Assembly (NCBI GenBank): GCA_029560515.1
Contig: JAKQKT010000372.1
Location: 1-51,357 of the forward strand
From: Pseudomonadota bacterium
GTDB lineage: Bacteria; Pseudomonadota; Gammaproteobacteria; Xanthomonadales; Xanthomonadaceae
DNA: 51,357 nt
Reading direction: 5' to 3'
Positions 9,486-18,557 of the stretch are shown here, in pieces (position 1 is the stretch's first letter; the number at the start of each line of letters is the position of its first letter). The position numbers and the translations under genes are program-made. The notes beneath the pieces were generated by a model that made no database searches, had not been told where the DNA came from, and saw only the letters and a list, made by a program, of their open reading frames with translations.

Positions 9486-11243
9486 TTATTTTGGTTCGCG
9501 TACTTTAACGTGCAGCTCGGCTAATTGCTTGTCTGGAATTTTCGAAGGCGCGCTGGTCAACAGGCATTGCGCCGACGCCGTTTTCGGAAACGCAATCACG
9601 TCGCGTATCGATTCGGTACCGGCCATCAGGGCGGAAATGCGATCAATACCGAACGCGATGCCACCATGCGGCGGCGCGCCGTATTTCAAGGCTTCGAGCA
9701 GAAAACCGAACTTGGTCTGCGCTTCTTCTTTCGAAATACCGAGCAAATCGAAAACAGTGCTTTGCATGTCGGAACGATGGATACGCACCGAACCGCCGCC
9801 GATTTCATTGCCGTTCAAGACCATGTCGTAACCGCGGCTCACGGCGGTTTTTGCATTCGCGACCAGATCATTCACGTCGTCGACTTTCGGCGCAGTGAAG
9901 GGATGATGCAAGGCGGCGTAGCGGTTTTCTTCTTCGTCCCATTCGAACATCGGGAAATCGGTCACCCACATCGGCGCCCAGACGTCCTTCACCAGCTTCA
10001 GGTCTTTCGCGACTTTCAAACGCAATGCACCCATGAAATCGCAAACGGTTTTCCAGGAGCCGGCGCCGAAGAAAATGATATCGCCCGATTGCGCCTGCGT
10101 ATTCGCGAGAATACTTTGCAAGGTCGCATCATCGAGGAATTTCGAGATCGGGGAATTGACACCCTCCCGGCCTTTGCTCACGTCTTCGACTTTCATGTAT
10201 GCCAGACCCTTGGCACCGTATTTTGCGCAATACGCTGCAAGGTCATCGATCTGTTTGCGCGACAGTGTTCCACCGGAAGGTATACGCAACCCGGCTACGC
10301 GACCTTCTTCATGACTGGCCCAATCGGTGAATACCTTGAATTCGCAATTTTTGACGAGTTCGGCGATATCGATCAATTCCAGGTCGATTCGCAAATCTGG
10401 CTTGTCGGAACCATAGCGGCGCATAGTTTCGGCATAGGTCATGCGCGGGAACGGATTGGCCAGCTCGACGTCCTGCACTTCCTTGAAGACCTGGCGAATC
10501 ATGTCTTCGACGAAGTCCTGGATATCGCGTTCGGTAATGAAGGCGAATTCCATGTCGAGCTGGGTAAATTCCGGCTGGCGGTCGGCGCGCAAATCTTCGT
10601 CGCGGAAACAACGGGCAATTTGATAATAGCGATCCATGCCGGCCATCATCAGCAATTGCTTGAATAGCTGGGGCGATTGAGGCAGCGCGAAGAATTCGCC
10701 CGGATGCACGCGTGAAGGCACCAGATAATCGCGGGCACCTTCGGGGGTCGCCTTGGTCAGGATCGGCGTTTCGATATCCTGAAAACCACGGGCATCAAGA
10801 AAACGACGCAATGCCTGCACCAATGCGATGCGTTTGCGCATCATTTTTTGCATTTCCGGACGACGCAGGTCGAGGTAACGGTAACGCAGGCGGATGTCTT
10901 CGCCGGGATTCTCGTGATTATAGAAAGGCAGTGGATCGGACTTATTCAAAATCTCGATTTTTTCGGCCACCACTTCTACCTGACCGGTCTTGATTTTGTC
11001 ATTGACCGAATGACGGGCTCGCACCGTGCCGGTCACTTTCAGGCAGTATTCGTAGCCGACTTCGGCGGCAGTGGCAAAAGCGGGGTTATCCGGTTCGGCG
11101 ACCACTTGCACGATGCCTTCATGATCGCGCAGGTCGATAAAACAGACACCGCCGAGATTACGGGCGACATCGGCCCAACCACATAAAGTGACCGATTGAC
11201 CCAGCATGGCCTCAGTAACAAGACCGCAGAAATGGCTACGCAT
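9486..11243 (-). CDS. aspS: Aspartyl-tRNA synthetase
   Basis: Class II aminoacyl-tRNA synthetase that charges tRNA-Asp. It has 585 residues, as in the bacterial family (about 590). The N-terminal OB-fold anticodon-binding domain covers about 1-105, class II motif 2 is '[23 protein letters not shown]' (about 216-238), the bacterial GAD insertion domain lies near 290-420, and motif 3 is '[14 protein letters not shown]' near the C-terminus. A GGAG site lies just upstream of the ATG. Whether it is discriminating or also charges tRNA-Asn cannot be decided by eye; glnS elsewhere in the window means glutaminylation is direct. It is the first gene of the long minus-strand run. Confidence 0.97.
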   Translation of the reverse strand: MRSHFCGLVTEAMLGQSVTLCGWADVARNLGGVCFIDLRDHEGIVQVVAEPDNPAFATAAEVGYEYCLKVTGTVRARHSVNDKIKTGQVEVVAEKIEILNKSDPLPFYNHENPGEDIRLRYRYLDLRRPEMQKMMRKRIALVQALRRFLDARGFQDIETPILTKATPEGARDYLVPSRVHPGEFFALPQSPQLFKQLLMMAGMDRYYQIARCFRDEDLRADRQPEFTQLDMEFAFITERDIQDFVEDMIRQVFKEVQDVELANPFPRMTYAETMRRYGSDKPDLRIDLELIDIAELVKNCEFKVFTDWASHEEGRVAGLRIPSGGTLSRKQIDDLAAYCAKYGAKGLAYMKVEDVSKGREGVNSPISKFLDDATLQSILANTQAQSGDIIFFGAGSWKTVCDFMGALRLKVAKDLKLVKDVWAPMWVTDFPMFEWDEEENRYAALHHPFTAPKVDDVNDLVANAKTAVSRGYDMVLNGNEIGGGSVRIHRSDMQSTVFDLLGISKEEAQTKFGFLLEALKYGAPPHGGIAFGIDRISALMAGTESIRDVIAFPKTASAQCLLTSAPSKIPDKQLAELHVKVREPK

Positions 11244-11361
11244 GAAAACTCCAGATTGAACCCGGCCTCGAGCGCCGGAAAGCCTTGTATTTTAAGGATT
11301 TGCGTGCAATCGAGCAAACTAAATATTCAATTAATGCGGTTTTCTGGCTGTCCGGGAAACA

Positions 11362-11389
11362 TTGATTTGTGCGTATGAAGGCTTAAGCT
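11362..11389 (+). promoter_or_regulatory. Possible promoter for the first DUF3011 gene
   Basis: TTGATT (11362-11367) and TAAGCT (11384-11389) are spaced 16 bases apart and lie about 30 bases upstream of the ATG at 11420. The -10 match is only moderate. The string TTAAGCTAG recurs upstream of the rubrerythrin gene. Confidence 0.3.
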
Positions 11390-11419
11390 AGAACGGCTTT
11401 CAACTAAAGAGGACGTGTC

Positions 11420-12364
11420 ATGTTCAGATTAGTATTGCTTTTGTGCTTCATGGCGGGTGCATTCGTACTGCCTTCTCCCGCCATGGCGGCAAACACCAAG
11501 GCGTATGCGCCGGAGAATCTGGGCAACCTGTCCTATCCGGAACGTGTGCGAGTCATCGAGAAGGAGTATTACGAGCAGTCCGGTGGTCGCGATATCCCGG
11601 ATGACCAACTCGAGTTTTATCTGGATTCGATTGAATCGGGCTGGACCTTCAGCCGAATCAAGAACGATATCGCCACCTCGCTTGGCGGCAATCACGGCGG
11701 CAACGGGAATGGCAACTGGAACCCCGGCAACAACTGGTCGCCCCGTTACGTTATCTGCTCCAGCGTCAACAACCGCTACCGGGAATGTCGCACACCCTTC
11801 CGTGGCCGCGCCACGGTCACCCAGCAAATTTCGAAAACGCGCTGCCAGGAAGGTCGCAACTGGGGTCAACGTCAGGACATGATTTGGGTAAACCAGGGCT
11901 GCCGCGCCCGTTTCGGTGAAACCAGCGGCGGTTGGGACAATGGCAATGATTGGGGCAATAGTCGTATCACCTGCGAGAGCAATAACAGCCAATACCGCGA
12001 ATGCCGCACCAATTTCCGCGGCCCCGCACAGCTCTACCGCCGGCTTTCCAACAATAGCTGCGATGCCGGCCGGGATTGGGGCTCGCGTTCGGGTTATGTC
12101 TGGGTTCGCAATGGTTGTCGCGCCGAGTTCTACGACAGTTACGGCAGCAATAATGGCGGCGGCTGGGGCAACAACAATTACTCGGTCACCTGCTCCAGCG
12201 AAGGCAGCAATTACAAGACCTGTGCCTGGGATGCCCGTTACGGCTCGCCGCGATTGATTCAACAACTTTCGAGACAATCGTGCATCTCCGGCAGGACCTG
12301 GGGCTACGATAGCCGCGGATTATGGGTCAGTGATGGTTGCCGTGCACGGTTCGGACCACGGTAA
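11420..12364 (+). CDS. Secreted DUF3011 repeat protein, first of a tandem pair
   Basis: Predicted exported protein of unknown function, 314 residues. A signal peptide (MFRLVLLLCFMAGAFVLPSPAMA) is followed by a helical module of about 45 residues (RVRVIEKEYYEQSGGRDIPDDQLEFYLDSIESGWTFSRI), a Gly/Asn-rich linker, and three DUF3011 repeats near 108-166, 181-238 and 254-313. Each repeat has four cysteines in the pattern C-x(8-9)-C ... C ... GC and ends in 'GCRARFG'-type. The even cysteine count and export suggest disulfides. An AGAGGA site precedes the ATG. A strong terminator follows, so it is probably monocistronic. The next gene is a clear paralogue with the same architecture. DUF3011 proteins are common in xanthomonads; no function is assigned. 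Confidence 0.85.
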   Translation: MFRLVLLLCFMAGAFVLPSPAMAANTKAYAPENLGNLSYPERVRVIEKEYYEQSGGRDIPDDQLEFYLDSIESGWTFSRIKNDIATSLGGNHGGNGNGNWNPGNNWSPRYVICSSVNNRYRECRTPFRGRATVTQQISKTRCQEGRNWGQRQDMIWVNQGCRARFGETSGGWDNGNDWGNSRITCESNNSQYRECRTNFRGPAQLYRRLSNNSCDAGRDWGSRSGYVWVRNGCRAEFYDSYGSNNGGGWGNNNYSVTCSSEGSNYKTCAWDARYGSPRLIQQLSRQSCISGRTWGYDSRGLWVSDGCRARFGPR

Positions 12365-12384
12365 TCGCACGGTTTCACGATGAT

Positions 12385-12414
12385 AAAAAGGCCCCGCAAT
12401 TCCGGGGCTTTTTT
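12385..12414 (+). terminator. Intrinsic terminator after first DUF3011 gene
   Basis: GCCCCG-CAATTC-CGGGGC stem preceded by A5 and followed by T6, 20 bases after the stop codon of the DUF3011 gene. Confidence 0.92.
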
Positions 12415-12532
12415 ATGCTTTTGAATTCCCGCCACTACATGAACAGCCCTATTCCTGCGTGCGCTGGCGAACAGACCCTAATGGCAGATGGGCTCACCCT
12501 GCAGCGACTTAAGTGACACTCAGGAGAAGCAC

Positions 12533-13483
12533 ATGTCCAAGCTTATATTTACCGCTTTATTTGCGATCAGCAGCCTGCTGGCCATTACACCGGCCGCCGC
12601 TCAAAATTCGGGACGCGACAAAGTCGGGCAAATCGAACAGGAATATTCACGCCAAAATGGCGGCCGGATGATTCCGGATAACCAGCTCGAATACTACATA
12701 GACCAAAGCAATTCCGGCTGGTCGATGAGCCAGATCAGTCAGGATATGGCCAATTCACGCACCCAGTACACCAACAACAACTGGCGTCCACGTGATGGCT
12801 GGGTTCAACGCGAACTCGTCTGCAGCAGCGAAAATAGCCAATACCGCGAATGCTCGGCCCCTTTCCGCGGCACCGCCGTGATTACCCAGCAAATTTCCGC
12901 CTCATCATGCGTCAAGGGCCAGAGCTGGGGCGAAAAGCCCGGCGCCATCTGGGTAAATCATGGTTGTCGCGCGCGTTTCGGTATTGTCACCACCGGTTCG
13001 GGCAACACGCCAAACTATCCTGACAATCGCCAGTTCGTGACTTGCCAAAGCTCAAACAATCGGTACAAGCAATGCAATACCGGTTTTCGTGGCCGCGTCA
13101 CCTTGGTAAACCGTCTTCGTAACAGCACCGCCTGTACTGCAGGTCGCAGCTGGGGCCAGCGCGAAGGCATGGTTTGGGTTAGCCGTGGTTGCCGCGCACG
13201 TTTTGCTTCGGTAGGCCGCCCGGGTCGTGGCGATGACAACAACTGGAATAATGGCAATAACGGTAACAACGGCAACTGGAATCGCGACAATAATTATTCG
13301 GTTACCTGTTCCAGCCAAGGCGATGCCATGACACGTTGCGATTGGGATTCGCGTTATGGAAGCCCTCGTTTAGTGCAACAGCTTTCTACCACCAATTGCA
13401 TCAATGGCCGTAATTGGGGCTATGAAAATGGCCGCAGCATCTGGGTTAATAATGGTTGCCGCGCCCGTTTTGCCGCTCAATAA
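12533..13483 (+). CDS. Secreted DUF3011 repeat protein, second of a tandem pair
   Basis: Paralogue of the preceding gene, 316 residues from the ATG at 12533, which has an AGGAGA site six bases upstream. The track start at 12488 adds 15 unlikely residues. A signal peptide (MSKLIFTALFAISSLLAITPAAA) is followed by the same helical module (IEQEYSRQNGGRMIPDNQLEYYIDQSNSGWSMSQISQDM). Three DUF3011 repeats follow, beginning 'LVCSSENSQYRECSAPFRG', 'FVTCQSSNNRYKQCNTGFRG' and 'SVTCSSQGDAMTRCDWDSRYG', each ending 'GCRARF'. The third repeat of both paralogues shares 'W(D)xRYGSPRLxQQLS', so repeat 3 is more similar between proteins than to repeats 1-2. This indicates duplication of the whole gene after the repeats had diverged. 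The linker before repeat 3 is Asn/Gly-rich and low complexity. Confidence 0.85.
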   Translation: MSKLIFTALFAISSLLAITPAAAQNSGRDKVGQIEQEYSRQNGGRMIPDNQLEYYIDQSNSGWSMSQISQDMANSRTQYTNNNWRPRDGWVQRELVCSSENSQYRECSAPFRGTAVITQQISASSCVKGQSWGEKPGAIWVNHGCRARFGIVTTGSGNTPNYPDNRQFVTCQSSNNRYKQCNTGFRGRVTLVNRLRNSTACTAGRSWGQREGMVWVSRGCRARFASVGRPGRGDDNNWNNGNNGNNGNWNRDNNYSVTCSSQGDAMTRCDWDSRYGSPRLVQQLSTTNCINGRNWGYENGRSIWVNNGCRARFAAQ

Positions 13484-13505
13484 AAACGTTGCCTATAAAA
13501 TAAAA

Positions 13506-13531
13506 AGCCCCGGATATTCGGGGCTTTTTTT
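13506..13531. terminator. Bidirectional intrinsic terminator between convergent genes
   Basis: AGCCCCG-GATATT-CGGGGCT with T7 on the right and A-rich sequence on the left, so it can terminate both the DUF3011 gene (plus) and the FmdB-type gene (minus), whose stop codon abuts it. Confidence 0.92.
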
Positions 13532-13862
13532 ATGCGCCGCCCGACCCCGAGGCCGGAGCGGCAGGTTTTGCCGCCGCTGTAGATTCTGTTTTCGCTTCCG
13601 TTTTTGATTCGGATTTTGATTCGGAACCAGCGGATGATTTTGTCTCGCCGCCATCGGCAAGATTGCGTTTCTTGTCGCCGTCTTTCTTGAAATCGGTTTC
13701 GTACCAACCGCCACCAGCCAAACGAAATTGCGGTGCGGTCAATTGCCGGCGCAATGTTTCTTTTCCGCATTCAGGGCAAACGGTCGGATCGGTATCCGAC
13801 AATTTTTGCAGGCGGTCAAATTGATGACCGCAACTCTCACATTCAAAACCATAGATGGGCAT
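13530..13862 (-). CDS. FmdB-family zinc ribbon protein
   Basis: Small putative regulatory protein, 110 residues from the ATG at 13862 (MPIYGFECESCGHQFDRLQKL). A GAGGA site lies eight bases upstream; the track start 11 codons earlier lacks support. The N-terminal CxxC (CESC) and the second CxxC (CPEC) about 25 residues later form the Zn ribbon typical of the FmdB/PF09723 family. After 'LRRQLTAPQFRLAGGGWYETDFK', also family-typical, the tail is a low-complexity Lys/Ser/Glu/Thr/Ala stretch. The molecular function of the family is not established. In many proteobacteria it sits upstream of aspS; here aspS is nearby but separated by the DUF3011 pair. Confidence 0.88.
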   Translation of the reverse strand: MPIYGFECESCGHQFDRLQKLSDTDPTVCPECGKETLRRQLTAPQFRLAGGGWYETDFKKDGDKKRNLADGGETKSSAGSESKSESKTEAKTESTAAAKPAAPASGSGGA

Positions 13863-13897
13863 GACAATATCCTCGGTGCAACAAACTTCCTTCACGC

Positions 13898-13916
13898 CCT
13901 CTCCCGTCGGGAGAGG
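13898..13916. repeat. Short palindromic repeat CCTCTCCCGTCGGGAGAGG
   Basis: Nine-base arms around a single T, located between the end of yheS and the start of the FmdB-type gene. The CCTCTCCC/GGGAGAGG core is a form often dispersed in proteobacterial genomes (recollection). No T-tract follows. Confidence 0.7.
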
Positions 13917-13922
13917 AAAAAC

Positions 13923-15788
13923 CTAAACCGCTTCCAACTGTTCGTATATTTCCAGCCATTCAACTTCAAGCGTTTCGATATTTTTTATCACGCTATCCTG
14001 CTTGGATGAAAGTGCTGCCAATTCCTTGATATGGACTTTGCAGAACTCTTCATCGGCAAACTGGTTTTCAATCTGCAATTTTTCGGCCTTGTATTTTTCC
14101 AGTTCGGTTTCGATTGCCTGAAAACGTTTGCGAAGACCGCGCATTTCATTATCGGTACGCAGCGGACTGGATTTTACGGCCTTGTCTGGTTTAGCTGTCT
14201 TGGTGTCGCTGGCTTTATTGCCGCGAGCCCGCAGCCAGGCAGCATATTCATCCAGATCGCCCTCGAAGGATTCCACCTTGCCATCCGCGACTCGCCAGAA
14301 GGTATCGCAGACCAGACCGATCAAATGGCGATCATGCGAAACCATCACGATCGCGCCTTCAAATTCCGACAATGCTTCAGCCAGAGCCTCGCGCATTTCC
14401 AGATCAAGATGGTTCGTCGGTTCGTCGAGCAGCATCACGTTCGGCTTGTTGTAGGCAATGATGGCCAAGGCCAAGCGGGCACGCTCACCGCCCGAGAATC
14501 CATCGACCGATTCGAACGCACGGTCACCGGCAAAATTCCAGGTACCCAGATAATTTCGCAACACCTGATCGCCGGCATCCGGTGCCACTTCTTTCAGATG
14601 CCAAAGCGGGCTTTGTCCTTCTTCCAGACTCTCGACCGTATGTTGCGCGAAGTAGCCGATCTTCAAATCCGGATGCGCAATGCGTTCACCGGCCAGCAGA
14701 GGCAGTTCGCCGACCAGCGTTTTCACCAGTGTCGATTTACCGGCACCGTTCGGACCGAGCAATGCCACGCGATCTCCGGCTTCCAGGCCAAAACCGACGT
14801 TTTCCAGAATACGGATACTGCCGTAACCGGCATCGACATGATTCAGGCGCAACAAGGAATGCGGCAATTTGACCGGTTCCGGGAAGTTGATCTTGAAATT
14901 GCGTTCGGCACGCACGGCTTCGGTACCCGACATTTTTTCCAGACGCTTGACGCGTGACTGCGCCTGCTTGGCTTTGCTGGCCTGCGCCTTGAAGCGATCA
15001 ATGAAGCTCTGCAGATGCGCGCGTTCGGCCTGTTCTTTTTCAAACGTAATTTGTTGCAGGCGTAAATGTTCGGAACGCTGGCGTTCGAATGCGGTGTAGC
15101 CACCGACGTAAAGTTTCGCGCGACCATCGTGCAAATGCAGGGTATGCGTGCAGACTTCATCGAGGAATTCGCGGTCATGGGAAATGACCAGCATCGTGCC
15201 TTGGTATTTCAGCAACCATTGCTCCATCCACAACACGGCATCCAAATCCAGATGGTTGGTCGGCTCGTCGAGCAGCAACAAATCCGATGGACACATCAAA
15301 GCACGCGCCACGTTCAAACGAACACGCCAGCCACCGGAGAAATCCGATACCGCCTGTTCATGCGCTTCGGGCGGAAAACCAAGACCGTGCAATAAACGAC
15401 CGGCACGCGCATTGGCGTCGTAACCATTGATTTCGGAAAGTTTCTGGTGGGCTGCGGCAACGGCATCCCAATCCTCGCGTTGCATCGCGTCGGCTTCAGC
15501 CTTGATCACCGAAGCGACTTCGGTATCGCCGCTCAATACAAATTCGATTGCGGCATCGGGCAAGGATGGTGTTTCCTGCGCCACGCTGGCGAGACGGATC
15601 TTGCCGGAGAAGTCCAGGTCGCCACTATCGGCTTCCACTTCACGGGTGAAGGCCGCGAACAGACTGGATTTGCCACAACCATTACGACCAACAACGCCAA
15701 CGCGCCATCCGGCTTGCAGGGTAAGGTCCATTTGTGAGAGCAGCAGGCGTTCGCCCCGGCGCAGAGCGAAATTACGGAAAGAGATCAT
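13923..15788 (-). CDS. yheS: ABC-F family ATPase YheS
   Basis: Cytoplasmic duplicated ABC ATPase without membrane domains; ABC-F proteins act on the ribosome E site. It has 621 residues (E. coli YheS 637). The first Walker A is GRNGCGKSS (about 34-42), the first signature is 'VSDFSGGWRVRL' and the first Walker B is 'DLLLLDEPTNHLDLD'. The interdomain P-site tether linker is rich in K/R/Q ('FKAQASKAKQAQSRVKRLEKM'). The second Walker A is 'GPNGAGKST' (about 346), with signature 'FSGGERARLAL'. The C-terminal coiled coil is 'QAIETELEKYKAEKLQIENQF'. The N-terminus 'MISFRNFALRRGERLLL' and overall layout match YheS rather than Uup or EttA. Confidence 0.92.
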   Translation of the reverse strand: MISFRNFALRRGERLLLSQMDLTLQAGWRVGVVGRNGCGKSSLFAAFTREVEADSGDLDFSGKIRLASVAQETPSLPDAAIEFVLSGDTEVASVIKAEADAMQREDWDAVAAAHQKLSEINGYDANARAGRLLHGLGFPPEAHEQAVSDFSGGWRVRLNVARALMCPSDLLLLDEPTNHLDLDAVLWMEQWLLKYQGTMLVISHDREFLDEVCTHTLHLHDGRAKLYVGGYTAFERQRSEHLRLQQITFEKEQAERAHLQSFIDRFKAQASKAKQAQSRVKRLEKMSGTEAVRAERNFKINFPEPVKLPHSLLRLNHVDAGYGSIRILENVGFGLEAGDRVALLGPNGAGKSTLVKTLVGELPLLAGERIAHPDLKIGYFAQHTVESLEEGQSPLWHLKEVAPDAGDQVLRNYLGTWNFAGDRAFESVDGFSGGERARLALAIIAYNKPNVMLLDEPTNHLDLEMREALAEALSEFEGAIVMVSHDRHLIGLVCDTFWRVADGKVESFEGDLDEYAAWLRARGNKASDTKTAKPDKAVKSSPLRTDNEMRGLRKRFQAIETELEKYKAEKLQIENQFADEEFCKVHIKELAALSSKQDSVIKNIETLEVEWLEIYEQLEAV

Positions 15789-15929
15789 GTCGCCATTTTA
15801 TTCGTTATGGCCGCAGTAAAACATCTATATTTTTCGACCGGCCGGAAGTATTCGCCGGGCATCTTAATCCGGAAACAATTTTATGTCTTGGCAAAAGGGG
15901 CTAAGTACTTGATTCGTCAAGGCTGAAAG

Positions 15930-15989
15930 ATGTTTAGTGATTTGCCGGCAATTAGCCTAAAGTACGGGCTCGACACTGTGCCGGAATAG
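15930..15989 (+). CDS. Possible 19-codon leader ORF upstream of yceH
   Basis: ATG at 15930 to TAG at 15987-15989 encodes MFSDLPAISLKYGLDTVPE, with an AAGG seven bases upstream, and ends five bases before the yceH ATG. It could be a translated leader or chance; it has no recognised motif. The rest of the 15789-15994 gap shows no other clear feature. Confidence 0.2.
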   Translation: MFSDLPAISLKYGLDTVPE

Positions 15990-15994
15990 CCACC

Positions 15995-16627
15995 ATGAGT
16001 GATGCAAAGCTCTTATTGAGCGCAATTGAAGCCCGTATTCTGGGCTGCCTGATCGAAAAGGAAGCCACTACGCCCGAGCAATATCCGCTCACGCTCAATG
16101 CGATCCACCTCGCCTGCAACCAAAAAACCAATCGCGAACCAATCACGGAATTCTCGCTTGGTGATGTCGGCCACAGCATGCGGCAACTGGACCCTCGCGG
16201 CCTGGTAAGAAGCCAACACGGCGCGCGCGCCGAACGCTACGAGCATCGCGTCAATACGGTTTTCAGTCTGACCAAACAACAACAGGCACTACTTTGCGTA
16301 TTGATGTTGCGTGGCCCGCAGACATTGAGTGAACTGATGACGCGAACCGAACGCCTGGCCAGTTTCAGCGATATTGATGAAGTGAAACACACGCTGGATC
16401 GATTGAGTCAGCGCGAAATACCGCTGGTCGAACGCATTCCGCGTGCCAGCGGCCAGCGTGAAGATCGCTATGTGCATTTGCTTTGCGGTCCGGTCGATCA
16501 CTCGCAATTGCCTGCTCCAAAAGCCGCACCGGCATTGGCATCGAATGCGCTTGAAGAGCGAATCGCACAACTGGAAGAACGCCTGGCAAATGTCGAGCAG
16601 CAATTGCAACAACTGAAACCGGCCTAG
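15995..16627 (+). CDS. yceH: DUF480 winged-helix protein YceH
   Basis: Conserved protein of unknown role with two tandem winged-helix domains, 210 residues (E. coli YceH 215). The hallmark N-terminus 'LSAIEARILGCLIEKEATTPEQYPLTLNAIHLACNQKTNREP' is intact, followed by 'LRGPQTLSELMTRTERL' and 'FSDIDEVKHTLDRL'. The C-terminus is a short coiled coil (ALEERIAQLEERLANVEQQLQQL). It is divergent from yheS with a 206-base gap. ybaL follows about 110 bases downstream in the same direction, so they may be separate transcripts. Confidence 0.93.
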   Translation: MSDAKLLLSAIEARILGCLIEKEATTPEQYPLTLNAIHLACNQKTNREPITEFSLGDVGHSMRQLDPRGLVRSQHGARAERYEHRVNTVFSLTKQQQALLCVLMLRGPQTLSELMTRTERLASFSDIDEVKHTLDRLSQREIPLVERIPRASGQREDRYVHLLCGPVDHSQLPAPKAAPALASNALEERIAQLEERLANVEQQLQQLKPA

Positions 16628-16736
16628 TCATTTCTCCGACGACAGATTTTCGATACAAACACAGTCACATAACATCTGGTTAAAGTTCTGTTCGTCATAA
16701 TCAGGTCCACACGATTTGATTTGCACAGGAATGCCT

Positions 16737-18398
16737 ATGCCGCATGCGACGCCGCTGATTACGCTGATTTCCGCCGGCATGGTGCTGGCATTCGTGCTGG
16801 GCTGGATATCGCAGAAATTCCGGCTATCGCCTCTGGTCGGCTATTTGCTCGCGGGCATCTTGATCGGCCCATTCACACCCGGTTTTATCGGCAACCAGGC
16901 ACTAGCGAATGAACTGGCCGAAATCGGCGTGATTCTGTTGATGTTTGGCGTCGGCCTGCACTTCTCGCTCGACGATTTGATGAAAGTGAAAGCGATCGCG
17001 ATTCCGGGCGCCATCGTGCAAATCCTGGTCGCGACACTTTTGGGCTGGGCATTGGCCTTGTGGCTGGGTTGGTCGCATATCGAAGGCATCGTGTTCGGAC
17101 TCGCGCTCTCCGTGGCAAGTACCGTTGTTCTTTTGCGTGCGCTCGAAGACAACCGGCTGATAGAAACGCAACGCGGAAAAATCGCCATCGGCTGGCTGGT
17201 CGTCGAAGACCTGGTGATGATTCTAGCGTTGGTGATTTTGCCAGCGGTCGCTATGGCCTTGCATCCGGAACTCTCCACATCAAGCGCAAAACCGCTCTGG
17301 TTGTCATTGCTGATAACGCTCGGCAAGCTGGGATTGTTCGTGGCCCTGATGTTGATCGTCGGCAAACGCGCCATTCCCTGGACGCTGGAAAAAGTCGCCG
17401 GAAATGGTTCGCAGGAATTGTTTACGCTGGCAGTCCTCGCCATTGCGCTCGGCGTTGCCTTTGGCTCGGCAAAGTTATTCGGTGTTTCATTTGCACTCGG
17501 TGCTTTCTTTGCCGGCATGTTGCTCAATGAATCCGAACTCAGCCACAAGGCCGCCTCCGACACGCTGCCGATGCGCGATGCTTTCGCAGTCTTGTTCTTC
17601 GTTTCGGTCGGCATGCTGTTCGACCCGCGAATCCTGATCGAACAACCCTTACCGGTTATCGCGACCTTCATCATCATCACGCTGGGAAAATCCGCTGCTG
17701 CTTTTTTGATCGTGCGTCTGTTCGGCCACCCGAAATCCACCGCATTCACCATTGCGGCAAGCCTGGCGCAGATCGGCGAATTCTCATTCATTCTCGCCAG
17801 TCTCGGCGTCGGGCTGAAATTGCTGCCGGAACAAGGGCGCGACTTCATCCTGGCCGGCGCGCTACTCTCGATTGTCGTCAATCCGATGATTTTTACGGCG
17901 CTGGCACGCTGGCAAAAACGCAGGAAGATGCAGACACAGGAAGCTTCCGGCAATCCGGAGAGCGCATTGAAAAATCATGCCATCGTGATTGGCTATGGGC
18001 GCGTCGGCAAACATCTCGCAAAACTCTTGCAGGACCGCGGCGTTGAATTGATCGTGATCGATAGTAATGGCGAACTGGTGGAACAGGCGCGCGACAATGG
18101 CATGATGGCGATCCGTGGAAATGCGGCATCGGCAGAATTGCTGAACGAATTATCGGTGGCGACCGCGACGCATGCATTGATCGCGATTCCCAATGCTTAT
18201 GCAGCCGGCGAAATCATTGCCCGCTTGCGCTCTGCGAACCCGGCCATCAGTATTTTGGCAAGAGCGCACAGCGATTCCGCTGCAAGGCATTTTTTCGAGC
18301 GCGGCGCCGATGGCGCGGTTTTGGCAGAACGCGAACTCGCTCACAGCATGGCGGAGATGGTGTTGAACGACCCGTCGCTGATCACCGCGGGCAAATAA
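16737..18398 (+). CDS. ybaL: CPA2-type cation/proton antiporter YbaL
   Basis: Inner-membrane monovalent cation:proton antiporter-2 family protein with a cytosolic Rossmann (TrkA-N/RCK) domain; the ion is not established for YbaL. From the ATG at 16737 it has 553 residues and starts MPHATPLITLISAGMVLAF, matching E. coli YbaL (MHHATPLIT). An AGGA site six bases upstream supports this over the TTG at 16716 or ATG at 16731. About twelve helices extend to residue ~385, with 'SVASTVVLLRALED' and 'ALGAFFAGMLLNESELSH' as family motifs. The RCK domain starts at 'NHAIVIGYGRVGKHLAKLL'. The acidic/Lys-rich C-terminal tail of the enteric protein is missing. Confidence 0.93.
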   Translation: MPHATPLITLISAGMVLAFVLGWISQKFRLSPLVGYLLAGILIGPFTPGFIGNQALANELAEIGVILLMFGVGLHFSLDDLMKVKAIAIPGAIVQILVATLLGWALALWLGWSHIEGIVFGLALSVASTVVLLRALEDNRLIETQRGKIAIGWLVVEDLVMILALVILPAVAMALHPELSTSSAKPLWLSLLITLGKLGLFVALMLIVGKRAIPWTLEKVAGNGSQELFTLAVLAIALGVAFGSAKLFGVSFALGAFFAGMLLNESELSHKAASDTLPMRDAFAVLFFVSVGMLFDPRILIEQPLPVIATFIIITLGKSAAAFLIVRLFGHPKSTAFTIAASLAQIGEFSFILASLGVGLKLLPEQGRDFILAGALLSIVVNPMIFTALARWQKRRKMQTQEASGNPESALKNHAIVIGYGRVGKHLAKLLQDRGVELIVIDSNGELVEQARDNGMMAIRGNAASAELLNELSVATATHALIAIPNAYAAGEIIARLRSANPAISILARAHSDSAARHFFERGADGAVLAERELAHSMAEMVLNDPSLITAGK

Positions 18399-18493
18399 AA
18401 AAAATCGTTTTTGGCCGTTTCGATTTCGGATTTTTTTAATAGCCCTAGACTATTGAATTCATCGCATCTATTTACTTCCCCGAAATACGCTTT

Positions 18494-18507
18494 GTGGTTA
18501 AGCTAGG
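18494..18507 (+). promoter_or_regulatory. Weak promoter-like element upstream of rubrerythrin
   Basis: GTGGTTAAGCTAGG, about 55 bases before the rubrerythrin ATG, contains a TAAGCT -10-like hexamer within the same nine bases (TTAAGCTAG) found before the first DUF3011 gene. No good -35 is visible. A short dyad AATAG-N7-CTATT lies further upstream near 18440. Confidence 0.22.
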
Positions 18508-18557
18508 AAGTTCCGGCAGCAGCCGGATTCAACACCAATCCAGCCAGGAGCCAGATT

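Noticed and set aside
9525-10667. 380-codon plus-strand ORF antisense to aspS
   Set aside because: The minus strand carries an intact AspRS with all motifs; the antisense frame gives a His/Phe/Arg-rich peptide with no domain and no ribosome binding site, a codon-bias shadow.
11429-12277. 282-codon minus-strand ORF antisense to the first DUF3011 gene
   Set aside because: Ala/Val/Ile-rich low complexity arises from the Gly/Asn/Arg-rich codons of the real gene; signal peptide, RBS and terminator all support the plus strand.
16841-17953. 370-codon minus-strand ORF antisense to ybaL
   Set aside because: The plus strand is a full-length YbaL; the antisense product is low-complexity Ala/Ser/Thr/Pro with no family.
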